Origin: Bacillota bacterium
GTDB taxonomy: Bacteria; Bacillota; Clostridia; Acetivibrionales; DSM-1351
Direction: 5' to 3'
Length of the DNA stretch: 64,000 bases
NCBI GenBank assembly: GCA_023415305.1
Contig: JAEZKZ010000088.1
Coordinates: 1-64,000, forward strand
Positions 17,398-24,753 of the stretch are shown here, piece after piece. Under the pieces are notes generated by a model. That model saw only the letters and a program-made list of their open reading frames with translations. It searched no databases and was not told the origin of the DNA. A program made the translations under genes and the position numbers. Every line of letters starts with the position of its first letter. Position 1 is the first letter of the stretch.

Positions 17398-18798
17398 ATG
17401 GTAAACAGCTTGCGTTCAAAGCTATCCATATCATATATTATTGCAGCAGTAATTATTGTTTTTCTGATTAGCATTCTGACGAATTTGTTTGTTGAAAAGC
17501 ATTTCAAAGAATATGTGAATGAAAACCAACAGCTTAGATACAAAGAGATAGTTACCACACTGGCGGCTCAATATAAAGGTAACAATAATTGGAATACCGA
17601 TTACATTGAATCTTTAGGAGAAAGCTATCTCCTCAACGGAATAATTATTGTTGTTAAAGATATTAATGGAAAAACCTTATGGGATGCTAAAGAACATAAC
17701 AATGGAATGTGTCAGAAAATAATCGAACACATGGCCTTAAACGCCAGCGGTACAACTGGAGCAAAAGCCTCCGGTTACACGGAAGTTCCATATACTTTAA
17801 ACTATAAGCTGGAAAAGGTTGGTGTTGTAGAGATAGGTACTTATGGCCCCAATTACCTTAATGAGCATGATCAGGCTTTTATGTCCGCCTTCAATAATGT
17901 ACTTATAGGTGTAGGTGTTTTTTCACTTGCTTTTGCGTTAATTTTGGGTTGGATTATGTCAAGGAGGCTGAGTTCACCTATATCAAAGGTAATAGCAGCT
18001 GCAAAATCAATTTCAAAGGGGTATTACTCAGAAAGAATAACTCAGAAATCCACAACTACTGAAATAAATGAGCTGACCTTAACTGTTAATCAGCTTGCTG
18101 ATTCTCTTGAAAAGCAGGAGGCTTTGAGAAAAAGGATGACAGGAGATTTGGCCCATGAATTAAGAACCCCTCTGGCAACACTTCAAAGTCATATGGAAGC
18201 TATGATAGATGGAATTTGGCCTGCTGACAGTAAAAGGTTAAAGAGTTGTCATGAAGAAATTGTTCGCATAGGAAAAATGGTCGGAGATCTTGAAAAGCTT
18301 ACAAAATATGAAAATGATGAACTTATTCTGGACAAGGAATTATTTGATATAACTGAACATGCAAAGAGACTGCTTCAAAATTTTGAAAGCCAATTCTTAA
18401 GTAAAGGAATAAGTATTGAGTTTAATGGAAACAGTACTGAGATATACGCAGATCGTGATAAAATCAGTCAGGTAATAGTAAATTTATTGTCCAACGCTCT
18501 CAAATATACTCCTGAAGGTGGTCTTGTTATCGTAAACATAGAGTCGCAAGTAGATTCTGTCAAAATGATGATAAAAGATAACGGACAAGGTATTCCCGAG
18601 GAGGATGTTCCGTATATATTTGAAAGATTATATAGGGCTGACAAGTCCAGAAACAGGCTTACAGGAAGCTCTGGAATAGGTTTAACAATAACAAGGGCTA
18701 TCGTCGCTGCTCATGGAGGCACCATAGAGGTAAAAAGTGGTGAGAATAAAGGAACAGAGTTTACGGTTACTTTACCGCTTCGTAAAGATAAATTATAA
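17398..18798 (+). CDS. Membrane sensor histidine kinase (HAMP, HisKA, HATPase)
   Basis: The 466-residue protein has transmembrane helices at about 12-30 and 165-187 around an extracellular sensor domain, then HAMP (about 188-240), HisKA with His253 in DLAHELRTP and the HATPase domain with NLLSNALKYTP, DNGQGIP and GSSGIGLTI boxes. It should phosphorylate the response regulator encoded just upstream. The ATG at 17398 has AAGGGGTG upstream. The 70-base gap holds short GAGTGAAG repeats and a GGCATGC/GCATGCC hairpin. The signal sensed is unknown. Confidence 0.88.
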   Translation: MVNSLRSKLSISYIIAAVIIVFLISILTNLFVEKHFKEYVNENQQLRYKEIVTTLAAQYKGNNNWNTDYIESLGESYLLNGIIIVVKDINGKTLWDAKEHNNGMCQKIIEHMALNASGTTGAKASGYTEVPYTLNYKLEKVGVVEIGTYGPNYLNEHDQAFMSAFNNVLIGVGVFSLAFALILGWIMSRRLSSPISKVIAAAKSISKGYYSERITQKSTTTEINELTLTVNQLADSLEKQEALRKRMTGDLAHELRTPLATLQSHMEAMIDGIWPADSKRLKSCHEEIVRIGKMVGDLEKLTKYENDELILDKELFDITEHAKRLLQNFESQFLSKGISIEFNGNSTEIYADRDKISQVIVNLLSNALKYTPEGGLVIVNIESQVDSVKMMIKDNGQGIPEEDVPYIFERLYRADKSRNRLTGSSGIGLTITRAIVAAHGGTIEVKSGENKGTEFTVTLPLRKDKL

Positions 18799-18813
18799 AC
18801 AAATAAATGTAAA

Positions 18814-18857
18814 AGTACGTAAAATTAAAGTACGAAAACAAAAGTAAGTAAAATTAA
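18814..18857 (+). repeat. Three direct repeats of about 15 bp upstream of the VanR-like gene
   Basis: Copies of AGTACGTAAAATTAA begin at 18814, 18829 (diverged) and 18843 (AGTAAGTAAAATTAA), in tandem, ending about 45 bases before a TGCTATAAT extended -10 box at 18899-18907. Tandem direct repeats are typical of OmpR-family binding sites, so autoregulation by one of the flanking regulators is plausible. Confidence 0.5.
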
Positions 18858-18963
18858 GGAATTCTTAATATCTTGAAACAAATCTCCGGTGATTAATATG
18901 CTATAATTTTTAATAGAGATAAGGTGTATTATCTATTATTAAAAATAAGGTGGTACAGATAGA

Positions 18964-19659
18964 ATGAGTATTAATATACTTGTTGTGGATGATGAAAAGG
19001 AAATTGCCGATCTTGTTGAACTTTACCTGAAGAATGAGAATTACTCGGTAAGTAAGTATTATAGCCCCACAGAGGCTTTGAGCAGCATAGATTATAATAA
19101 ATATGACCTGGCTGTTCTTGATGTTATGATGCCTGAAATGGATGGTTTTACACTTTGCAAAAAAATAAGAGAAAAGTATAATTTTCCGGTTATAATGTTG
19201 ACGGCAAAAGTTGAAGAAATGGATAAGATAACAGGCCTGACCCTCGGTGCTGATGACTATATTACCAAGCCCTTCAGCCCTTTGGAAATGGTAGCCCGCG
19301 TTAAGGCTCAGCTTAGACGATTCACAAGATATAACGAAGGCATCCAGCAGAATAATGACATTATCGAGGTTTCGGGACTGGTTATGAACAGGACAACTCA
19401 TCAGTGTACTTTAAATGAATCACCGCTCTTTCTTACTCCTTTGGAATTTTCAATTCTTTGGCTGCTCTGCGAAAACAGAGGTCAGGTTATCAGCTCCGAA
19501 AGGCTCTTTCAGGAGGTATGGGGTGAAAAATATTTCACCGGAAGTAATAACACGGTTATGGTGCATATCAGACATCTCAGGGAAAAAATGAAGGAGCCGG
19601 CAGGTAATCCCAGGTTCATAAAAACTGTGTGGGGAGTGGGATATAAGATTGAAAAATGA
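18964..19659 (+). CDS. VanR-like response regulator (OmpR family)
   Basis: The 231-residue protein has a receiver with phospho-acceptor Asp53 (AVLDVMMPEMDG) and a winged-helix output domain ending VWGVGYKIE. The sequence style (VMLTAKVEEMDKITGLTLGADDYITKPF split over the receiver) is that of VanR regulators. It overlaps the kinase gene by 11 bases, a translationally coupled pair. AAGGTGGT precedes the ATG. A racemase fragment downstream supports a former link to D-Ala/D-Ser metabolism, but no ligase gene is in view. Confidence 0.88.
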   Translation: MSINILVVDDEKEIADLVELYLKNENYSVSKYYSPTEALSSIDYNKYDLAVLDVMMPEMDGFTLCKKIREKYNFPVIMLTAKVEEMDKITGLTLGADDYITKPFSPLEMVARVKAQLRRFTRYNEGIQQNNDIIEVSGLVMNRTTHQCTLNESPLFLTPLEFSILWLLCENRGQVISSERLFQEVWGEKYFTGSNNTVMVHIRHLREKMKEPAGNPRFIKTVWGVGYKIEK

Positions 19660-20779
19660 TTTCAGGCGGGTAAAAACCAAAATACTGTCTCAAATACTAC
19701 TGACGGGTTTGATAACAGTTATTGTCGGACTTTTCATTCTACACTTTTTAATTGATAATGCATTACAGGAACCATTTGCAGAAGGCTTTGTAGCTCTGGC
19801 CCAAAAAATTTTAAAAATTGATTACTGGTCAGCAGCCGACATATATGCAAATATTTTCAGATACAACAAGGGATTGCTGCTTGGAATCGGCTTTGTTTTT
19901 CTTCTACTGATATTTATTTATATTGCAATGTCTAGGTATACACGTTATTTCAAGCAAATCAGCGACGGTATAGACCAGCTGGTAAATGAGTCTGAAGAGC
20001 CCATTACCTTTCCCCGTGAGCTTGAATTCATGGAAAAGAAACTTAATGCGGTCAAAAATACTCTTGAAAAAAGACGATCAGCAGCACTTGAAAGCGAACG
20101 AAGAAAAAATGACCTGGTAGTTTACCTTGCCCATGACATAAAGACACCGCTTACATCTGTTATTGGTTACCTGAGTCTTCTAAATGAGGCTCCTGATATG
20201 CCGTTGGAACAAAGGGTCAAATATACCGGTATAACTCTTGAGAAGGCATATCGCCTAGAACAGCTGATTAATGAATTTTTTGAAATAACAAGATTTAATC
20301 TTCAAACCATAACACTTGCAAAAGAGGATGTAAATCTGACTCTGATGCTTGAGCAAATGGCTGACGAATTCTATCCGATACTTTCACCCGACAATAAAGA
20401 AGCTGTTGTGGAAGCAGCAGAAAATATAATGATTTTTGCAGATTCCGATAAGCTGGGTCGTGTATTTAACAATATCCTTAAGAATGCCTCGGCATACAGC
20501 TATGAGAATAGTACTATTACCATTTCTGCAATCGAACAGGGTGAGGACATAGTTGTAAAATTCAGAAACAAAGGTAAAACAATTCCGTCGGACAAACTCG
20601 ACACAATATTTGAAAAGTTCTATCGTTTGGATACGGCCAGATCAAGCAATACCGGAGGAACCGGACTGGGACTCGCGATTGCCAAAGAAATTGTCGTTCT
20701 ACATGGAGGAATAATTAACGCAGAAAGTAATGAGCTGTATACTGAGTTTAAAGTTACCTTACCCCGTTGTAAGGAATGA
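19649..20779 (+). CDS. VanS-like sensor histidine kinase
   Basis: A 376-residue kinase with two membrane helices (about 15-34 and 76-94), a short extracellular loop, HisKA with His162 in YLAHDIKTPLTS and an HATPase domain with NNILKNAS and GGTGLGLAIAKE. The DIKTPLTSVIGYL segment is typical of VanS. It starts at TTG (19649) inside the 3' end of the VanR-like gene. In vancomycin-type clusters VanRS controls altered peptidoglycan precursors. Here only the regulators and a racemase fragment remain, so the current regulon is unknown. Confidence 0.87.
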   Translation: MKNDFRRVKTKILSQILLTGLITVIVGLFILHFLIDNALQEPFAEGFVALAQKILKIDYWSAADIYANIFRYNKGLLLGIGFVFLLLIFIYIAMSRYTRYFKQISDGIDQLVNESEEPITFPRELEFMEKKLNAVKNTLEKRRSAALESERRKNDLVVYLAHDIKTPLTSVIGYLSLLNEAPDMPLEQRVKYTGITLEKAYRLEQLINEFFEITRFNLQTITLAKEDVNLTLMLEQMADEFYPILSPDNKEAVVEAAENIMIFADSDKLGRVFNNILKNASAYSYENSTITISAIEQGEDIVVKFRNKGKTIPSDKLDTIFEKFYRLDTARSSNTGGTGLGLAIAKEIVVLHGGIINAESNELYTEFKVTLPRCKE

Positions 20780-20853
20780 TGCATTTAAATCCAACTATTA
20801 CATAAATAATTAAATTGTAATAAAATCTCAAGGAATTAATAAGACCAATTTAA

Positions 20854-20910
20854 AAAACAACCTGTTAGAATTGACTACAATATAAATGTCAACCTGGCAG
20901 GTTGTTTAAT
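20854..20910 (+). terminator. Terminator-like hairpin after the VanRS-like pair
   Basis: Arms AAAACAACCTG (20854-20864) and CAGGTTGTTT (20898-20907) plus an inner TTGAC/GTCAA pair, followed by a T/A-rich stretch. Confidence 0.6.
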
Positions 20911-21008
20911 TTATCTTCAAGGCTTTTTTGATTTTAATGAAAAATATACTCTTGCCCCATCAAAAATATATATGCCAGCAAGGGTAGTTTTGACTACTTC
21001 CGGAAGTA

Positions 21009-21374
21009 TTGTGTTCAATGAAATTAAACAATTCCGGGGTTTGCAGCTCAAAAGAAATATTCAAGGATGAATCAGTAGGCTACAACAGTCAGTTCACAGC
21101 TGATAAAAATACCAGGATAGCCGTTATTTCCATAGGCTATACTGACAGCATACCGAGGGTTCTTGCAGGTGGAAAGGGGCATTGTGATGTAGTAGTTCCG
21201 CTTACTGTAAATGGTGAGTGGAGGGGCTTTGCAGATGTTGTTGCGGTAGGATTCTACCTTTCCGGAATAGTTCCTCTGCTTGGAATGGCTTTATTGGATT
21301 TAGGATTAATCGGAAGGAAAAAAACGGAGTTGGAAAAGCTTAAGCTACACGCGACCTTTGTTTTAATTTTTTAA
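21009..21374 (+). pseudogene. Remnant of a VanT/alanine racemase C-terminal domain joined to a membrane-protein fragment
   Basis: Residues around DESVGYNSQFTADKNTRIAV followed by ISIGYTDSIPRVL match the C-terminal beta-domain of alanine/serine racemases (the GYxD-G-xPR signature). After GGKGHCDVVV the sequence changes to a hydrophobic segment (VAVGFYLSGIVPLLGMALLD) that does not belong to a racemase. There is no PLP lysine domain and no ribosome binding site. This is probably a deletion scar joining two gene fragments. Its place behind VanRS-like genes suggests a lost VanG/VanT-type cluster. Confidence 0.65.
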
Positions 21375-21437
21375 AAATACAAGTAGGACAGTAAACCACA
21401 GGGGATAGGAGTCAGTACAGTTTAATAGTACAAAAAA

Positions 21438-21466
21438 TTGTAAGCACAACCGGTTAAATATATAGT
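21438..21466 (+). promoter_or_regulatory. Candidate promoter upstream of the HAD gene
   Basis: TTGTAA (21438-21443) and TATAGT (21461-21466) with a 17-base spacer, ahead of the small open frame and the HAD gene. Confidence 0.45.
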
Positions 21467-21534
21467 ATAATATATCCTATGCTTTCAGAAGTTTTAAAAG
21501 TTTACATATAAACGGAGGTAGCGTAAAAATAAAT

Positions 21535-21633
21535 ATGGTAAGTCGTCATGACTTTCAAGTAGCGAAAAGCCACTACATGTCTTTTCATTACTATTTGTGT
21601 ACGCACTATGCCCGTAGATGGGAGGTAAAATGA
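21535..21633 (+). CDS. Possible 32-codon leader peptide overlapping the HAD gene start
   Basis: An ATG at 21535 opens a 32-codon frame rich in His and Tyr (four each). Its stop codon TGA overlaps the start codon of the HAD gene (ATGA at 21630-21633). A GGAGG at 21514-21518 is 16 bases away, rather far. The overlap would allow translational coupling, but there is no homologue I recognise and chance is possible. Confidence 0.3.
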   Translation: MVSRHDFQVAKSHYMSFHYYLCTHYARRWEVK

Positions 21634-22271
21634 TAAAAGCATTCATATTTGATATGGACGGTGTTATTATTGACAGTGAGCCATTACATTTTCAAACCGA
21701 TAGGATGGTAATGAAGGATTATGGAATTGATATTACAGATAATGAATTAAATTCCTTTGTAGGAGTTACAAATCCTGAAATGTGGGCTGTTCTTATAGAA
21801 AGATATAATATTAAAGTAACCGTAGAAGAATTATTAGTTATTCAAAATCAATATAAAACTCAACTGTTCGGAAAAAAAGAATTACAGCCAATAAATGGAA
21901 TTTTGGAATTATTAACGGAATTAAAAGAAAAGGGGATACCTATAGCATTAGCGTCCTCTTCCTCAAGACAATTTATTGAGCTGGTTTTAAGAAGCTTACA
22001 TATATATGAGTTTTTTGACGTAATTATCAGCGGTGAGGAAGTAACAAACAGTAAACCGGCTCCTGACATTTTTCTGAAGGCTGCAGCAGAACTAAAGGTT
22101 GATCCATTTGAATGTGTTGTACTTGAGGATTCAAGTAATGGCGTTAAAGCAGCCAAAGCAGCCGGTATGAAATGTATTGGATATAAAAACCCAAACTCCG
22201 GAATTCAGGATATTTCCTTTGCCGATTGTGCTGTAAGTACCTTGGTGAAGTTAAACTACCTGAATATCTAG
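21630..22271 (+). CDS. HAD family hydrolase, beta-phosphoglucomutase-like
   Basis: The 213-residue protein carries all HAD motifs: the nucleophile DMDGVIIDSEP (about residues 8-18), the motif II serine in LASSSSRQF, the motif III lysine in KPAPDIFLKAA and the motif IV acidic pair in VLEDSSNGVKAA. The helical cap and LEDSSNGV segment are those of the beta-phosphoglucomutase/phosphatase branch, which acts on small sugar phosphates. The ATG at 21630 follows GGGAGGTAAA. It is first in a run with two GNAT genes. Substrate not predictable. Confidence 0.88.
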   Translation: MIKAFIFDMDGVIIDSEPLHFQTDRMVMKDYGIDITDNELNSFVGVTNPEMWAVLIERYNIKVTVEELLVIQNQYKTQLFGKKELQPINGILELLTELKEKGIPIALASSSSRQFIELVLRSLHIYEFFDVIISGEEVTNSKPAPDIFLKAAAELKVDPFECVVLEDSSNGVKAAKAAGMKCIGYKNPNSGIQDISFADCAVSTLVKLNYLNI

Positions 22272-22306
22272 AGCAACAAAGTTAAATAAAAATCGGAGGT
22301 TATTTT

Positions 22307-23176
22307 TTGATTGATTTTATTTCTTCTAAGGGGTTAACCGAAGGTCAGCTTCAGGATATCGGGAAACTTAACGACATTTGTAGTAAATATGAACCTTTGA
22401 ATATGAAATTAAACTGGGGAATGCTTGAAACCAGGAATAATGAGCTGGTGTATGACTTCTTATGTTATGAAAATAACATACTTGTTGGCTTTATAGGATT
22501 ATATGACATAACTCATAAGTCAAAAGAAATTGAAATAACTGGTATGGTACATCCTGACTATAGGCGTCGGGGGGTATTCAAAAATTTACTCAGCCTTGCT
22601 ATGAAAAGGTGTTCGGATATGAAACCGGATAGGATTCTATTGATATGCGAGCATTCAAAAGTTCCGGGAACAACCTTCCTGAAATCATTAGGAGCAGCGT
22701 ACTCATGTTCGGAGTATAAAATGAAATTTGAGCAAAGTGCCATTCCTGATATCGTAAAACAAGGGATATATCTTCGAAAAGCCGAATCATCAGATTTTGA
22801 TGCTTTAGTTGAACTCGATAAAATATCCTTTGAATCTGATGACGAGGATAATACAGCGGTTTCAGCAGATTTATATGAAAATACAATGGTTGCAGAATTT
22901 AAAGGTGAGTTTATTGGAAAAATTGGTTTGTCAAAGGAGAATACAGAAGGTTATATTTTTGGGTTCGCTGTAAGACCAGAACTGCGTGGCATGGGATATG
23001 GAAGAGAAATTCTAAGTCTGGCCCTGGAAAAATTTCTTGAAGATAATTTACAAACTGTCATACTGGAGGTGGCAGTAAACAATAAAAAAGCTCTTAATCT
23101 TTATAAAGATTGTGGATTCAATGAGACTACAGTTTATGATTATTACGAGCTTAAAGGAGCTCACTATGATCTATAG
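22307..23176 (+). CDS. Tandem GNAT-domain N-acetyltransferase
   Basis: The 289-residue protein contains two GNAT folds: an N-terminal one with a VHPDYRRRGVFKNLL acetyl-CoA loop and a C-terminal one with VRPELRGMGYGREIL and VNNKKALNLYKDCGF. The pairing resembles mycothiol-synthase-like double GNATs, but the acceptor is unknown. The start is TTG at 22307, seven bases after CGGAGG. Its 3' end overlaps the next GNAT gene by 11 bases, so the two are co-translated. Confidence 0.85.
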   Translation: MIDFISSKGLTEGQLQDIGKLNDICSKYEPLNMKLNWGMLETRNNELVYDFLCYENNILVGFIGLYDITHKSKEIEITGMVHPDYRRRGVFKNLLSLAMKRCSDMKPDRILLICEHSKVPGTTFLKSLGAAYSCSEYKMKFEQSAIPDIVKQGIYLRKAESSDFDALVELDKISFESDDEDNTAVSADLYENTMVAEFKGEFIGKIGLSKENTEGYIFGFAVRPELRGMGYGREILSLALEKFLEDNLQTVILEVAVNNKKALNLYKDCGFNETTVYDYYELKGAHYDL

Positions 23177-23624
23177 AAAGGCAACTTTGCAGGATGAGAA
23201 TGAATTGGTAAAACTTAGAATAGAGTTTGTCAAAGAAGTACAAAAGGTAACGGATTCTGATAAGGACAACCAGCTTACGCTAGCTCTCCAAGAGTATTTT
23301 CAAACTTCAATGACCGATGGAAGCTTTGTTTCCTGGCTGGCAATTGAGGATGACAAAATTGTTGGAACAAGTGGTATTTGCTTTTATTATCTTCCGGCAT
23401 CCTATAAAAACCTTACAGGCAAAACAGCCTACATTATGAATATGTATACTTTGCCAGACTACAGGGGAAGAGGAATAGCCAATACGCTGTTTCAAAACAT
23501 TATAAATGAAGCGAAAACCCGTGGCTGTACCAGAATTACATTGAATGCCACAGATATGGGAAGGCCAATCTACTCCAAATATGGTTTTGTTGATTCGCAG
23601 GGTGATATGGTTTTAACATTATGA
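23166..23624 (+). CDS. GNAT family N-acetyltransferase
   Basis: A 152-residue single-domain acetyltransferase with the acetyl-CoA binding loop LPDYRGRGIANTLFQ and a C-terminal YSKYGFVDS segment. The ATG at 23166 lies within the end of the upstream GNAT gene and has AAAGGAG eight bases before it. An earlier in-frame TTG at 23112 would only extend into the neighbour. The acceptor is unknown; small amines, antibiotics or ribosomal proteins are all possible for this fold. Confidence 0.85.
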   Translation: MIYRKATLQDENELVKLRIEFVKEVQKVTDSDKDNQLTLALQEYFQTSMTDGSFVSWLAIEDDKIVGTSGICFYYLPASYKNLTGKTAYIMNMYTLPDYRGRGIANTLFQNIINEAKTRGCTRITLNATDMGRPIYSKYGFVDSQGDMVLTL

Positions 23625-23703
23625 TAAAGAATATTTTAGTGTTAATATGTTTTTAATGTTATTATAATTATTATTTATTGAATGTACTATTTATCGAAGG
23701 GGT

Positions 23704-24624
23704 TTGATTATAATTAATGATTTTTATTCCAAAAAGCTGCTTCCCAAGCTGGCACTTTTTATGGCTTCGTTTATCTGGGGAAGTTCGTTTTTTATTATGA
23801 AGAATACAGTGGATGTTTTTCCACCTTTTATTTTGCTGGGCTTTAGATTTACAATTGCGAGCATACTTTTGAGCGCTGTATTCTGGAAAAGAGTTAAACA
23901 AATTAATAAGGAATATATTTTAAAAGGCTCAATAATCGGTTTTCTTCTGTTTCTGGGCTATGTTACACAGACCATTGGGATTACAGAAACTACACCGGGG
24001 AAGAATGCTTTTTTAACTGCAATTTATTGTGTTATTGTTCCGTTCCTTTTTTGGGCTGTAGATAAATCAAAACCAGACAAATATAGTTTTATTGCCGCTC
24101 TTGTATGTATTTCTGGCATTGGTTTGGTTTCCCTTAAGGGTGACTTTACAGTGGGATTCGGAGATGCTTTTACTCTACTGGGTGGCTTCCTGTTTGCAGG
24201 ACACCTTGTAGCAATAGCAAAGCTGGGGAAGGGAAGGGATCCAATTATACTTACGATATTGCAATTTGGTTTTGCAGCCCTTTTCTCATGGTCTATCGGA
24301 CTCGTATATGAAGACTTTCCGCCCTCATGGGGAATGGGTAACATGTTAGGGCTGCTTTATCTGGCAGTATTTGCATCTGCTGTTGCAATGCTGTTTCAGA
24401 ATATAGGACAGAAATGGACACATCCCTCTGCAGCAGCTATAATTCTAAGCCTTGAATCAGTTTTCGGCGTCCTTTTCTCAATAGTTTTTTACGGAGAACA
24501 ACTGACGCTTAGACTGATAATCGGTTTTGTTCTTATATTTGTGGCTGTTTTAGTTTCTGAAACAAAACTTTCATTTATAGGAAATATCTTAAGAGTTAAA
24601 ACACATGTTGATGAAAAGGTTTAA
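23704..24624 (+). CDS. EamA/DMT family transporter
   Basis: A 306-residue membrane protein with about ten hydrophobic helices in two EamA repeats. The first repeat shows FMASFIWGSSFFIMKNTV and the second ends with LSLESVFGVLFSIVFYGE, both typical drug/metabolite transporter signatures (the P/ES-rich helix end). It probably exports or imports a small metabolite across the cytoplasmic membrane. The start is uncertain: TTG at 23704 is nearly on top of the AAGGGG ribosome binding site, and the first ATG in frame (23761) would cut the first helix. Confidence 0.85.
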   Translation: MIIINDFYSKKLLPKLALFMASFIWGSSFFIMKNTVDVFPPFILLGFRFTIASILLSAVFWKRVKQINKEYILKGSIIGFLLFLGYVTQTIGITETTPGKNAFLTAIYCVIVPFLFWAVDKSKPDKYSFIAALVCISGIGLVSLKGDFTVGFGDAFTLLGGFLFAGHLVAIAKLGKGRDPIILTILQFGFAALFSWSIGLVYEDFPPSWGMGNMLGLLYLAVFASAVAMLFQNIGQKWTHPSAAAIILSLESVFGVLFSIVFYGEQLTLRLIIGFVLIFVAVLVSETKLSFIGNILRVKTHVDEKV

Positions 24625-24672
24625 TCATTTGCTTGAAAACGGATAGATATATATAGCGAGATAAAATACGAA

Positions 24673-24714
24673 AAAAACCACCAAACATAAGATTCATTCA
24701 GTTTGGTGGTTTTT
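24673..24714. terminator. Bidirectional terminator between EamA and transglutaminase genes
   Basis: Fourteen-bp arms AAAAACCACCAAAC (24673-24686) and GTTTGGTGGTTTTT (24701-24714), symmetrical for both converging genes. Confidence 0.85.
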
Positions 24715-24753
24715 AGGGTTATTATAGTTTTGTATTTTTTGTGTTTATGCGGT

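Noticed and set aside
18910..19401. 163-codon minus-strand frame opposite the VanR-like gene
   Set aside because: It lies within a well-supported regulator gene, has no ribosome binding site and no recognisable domain.
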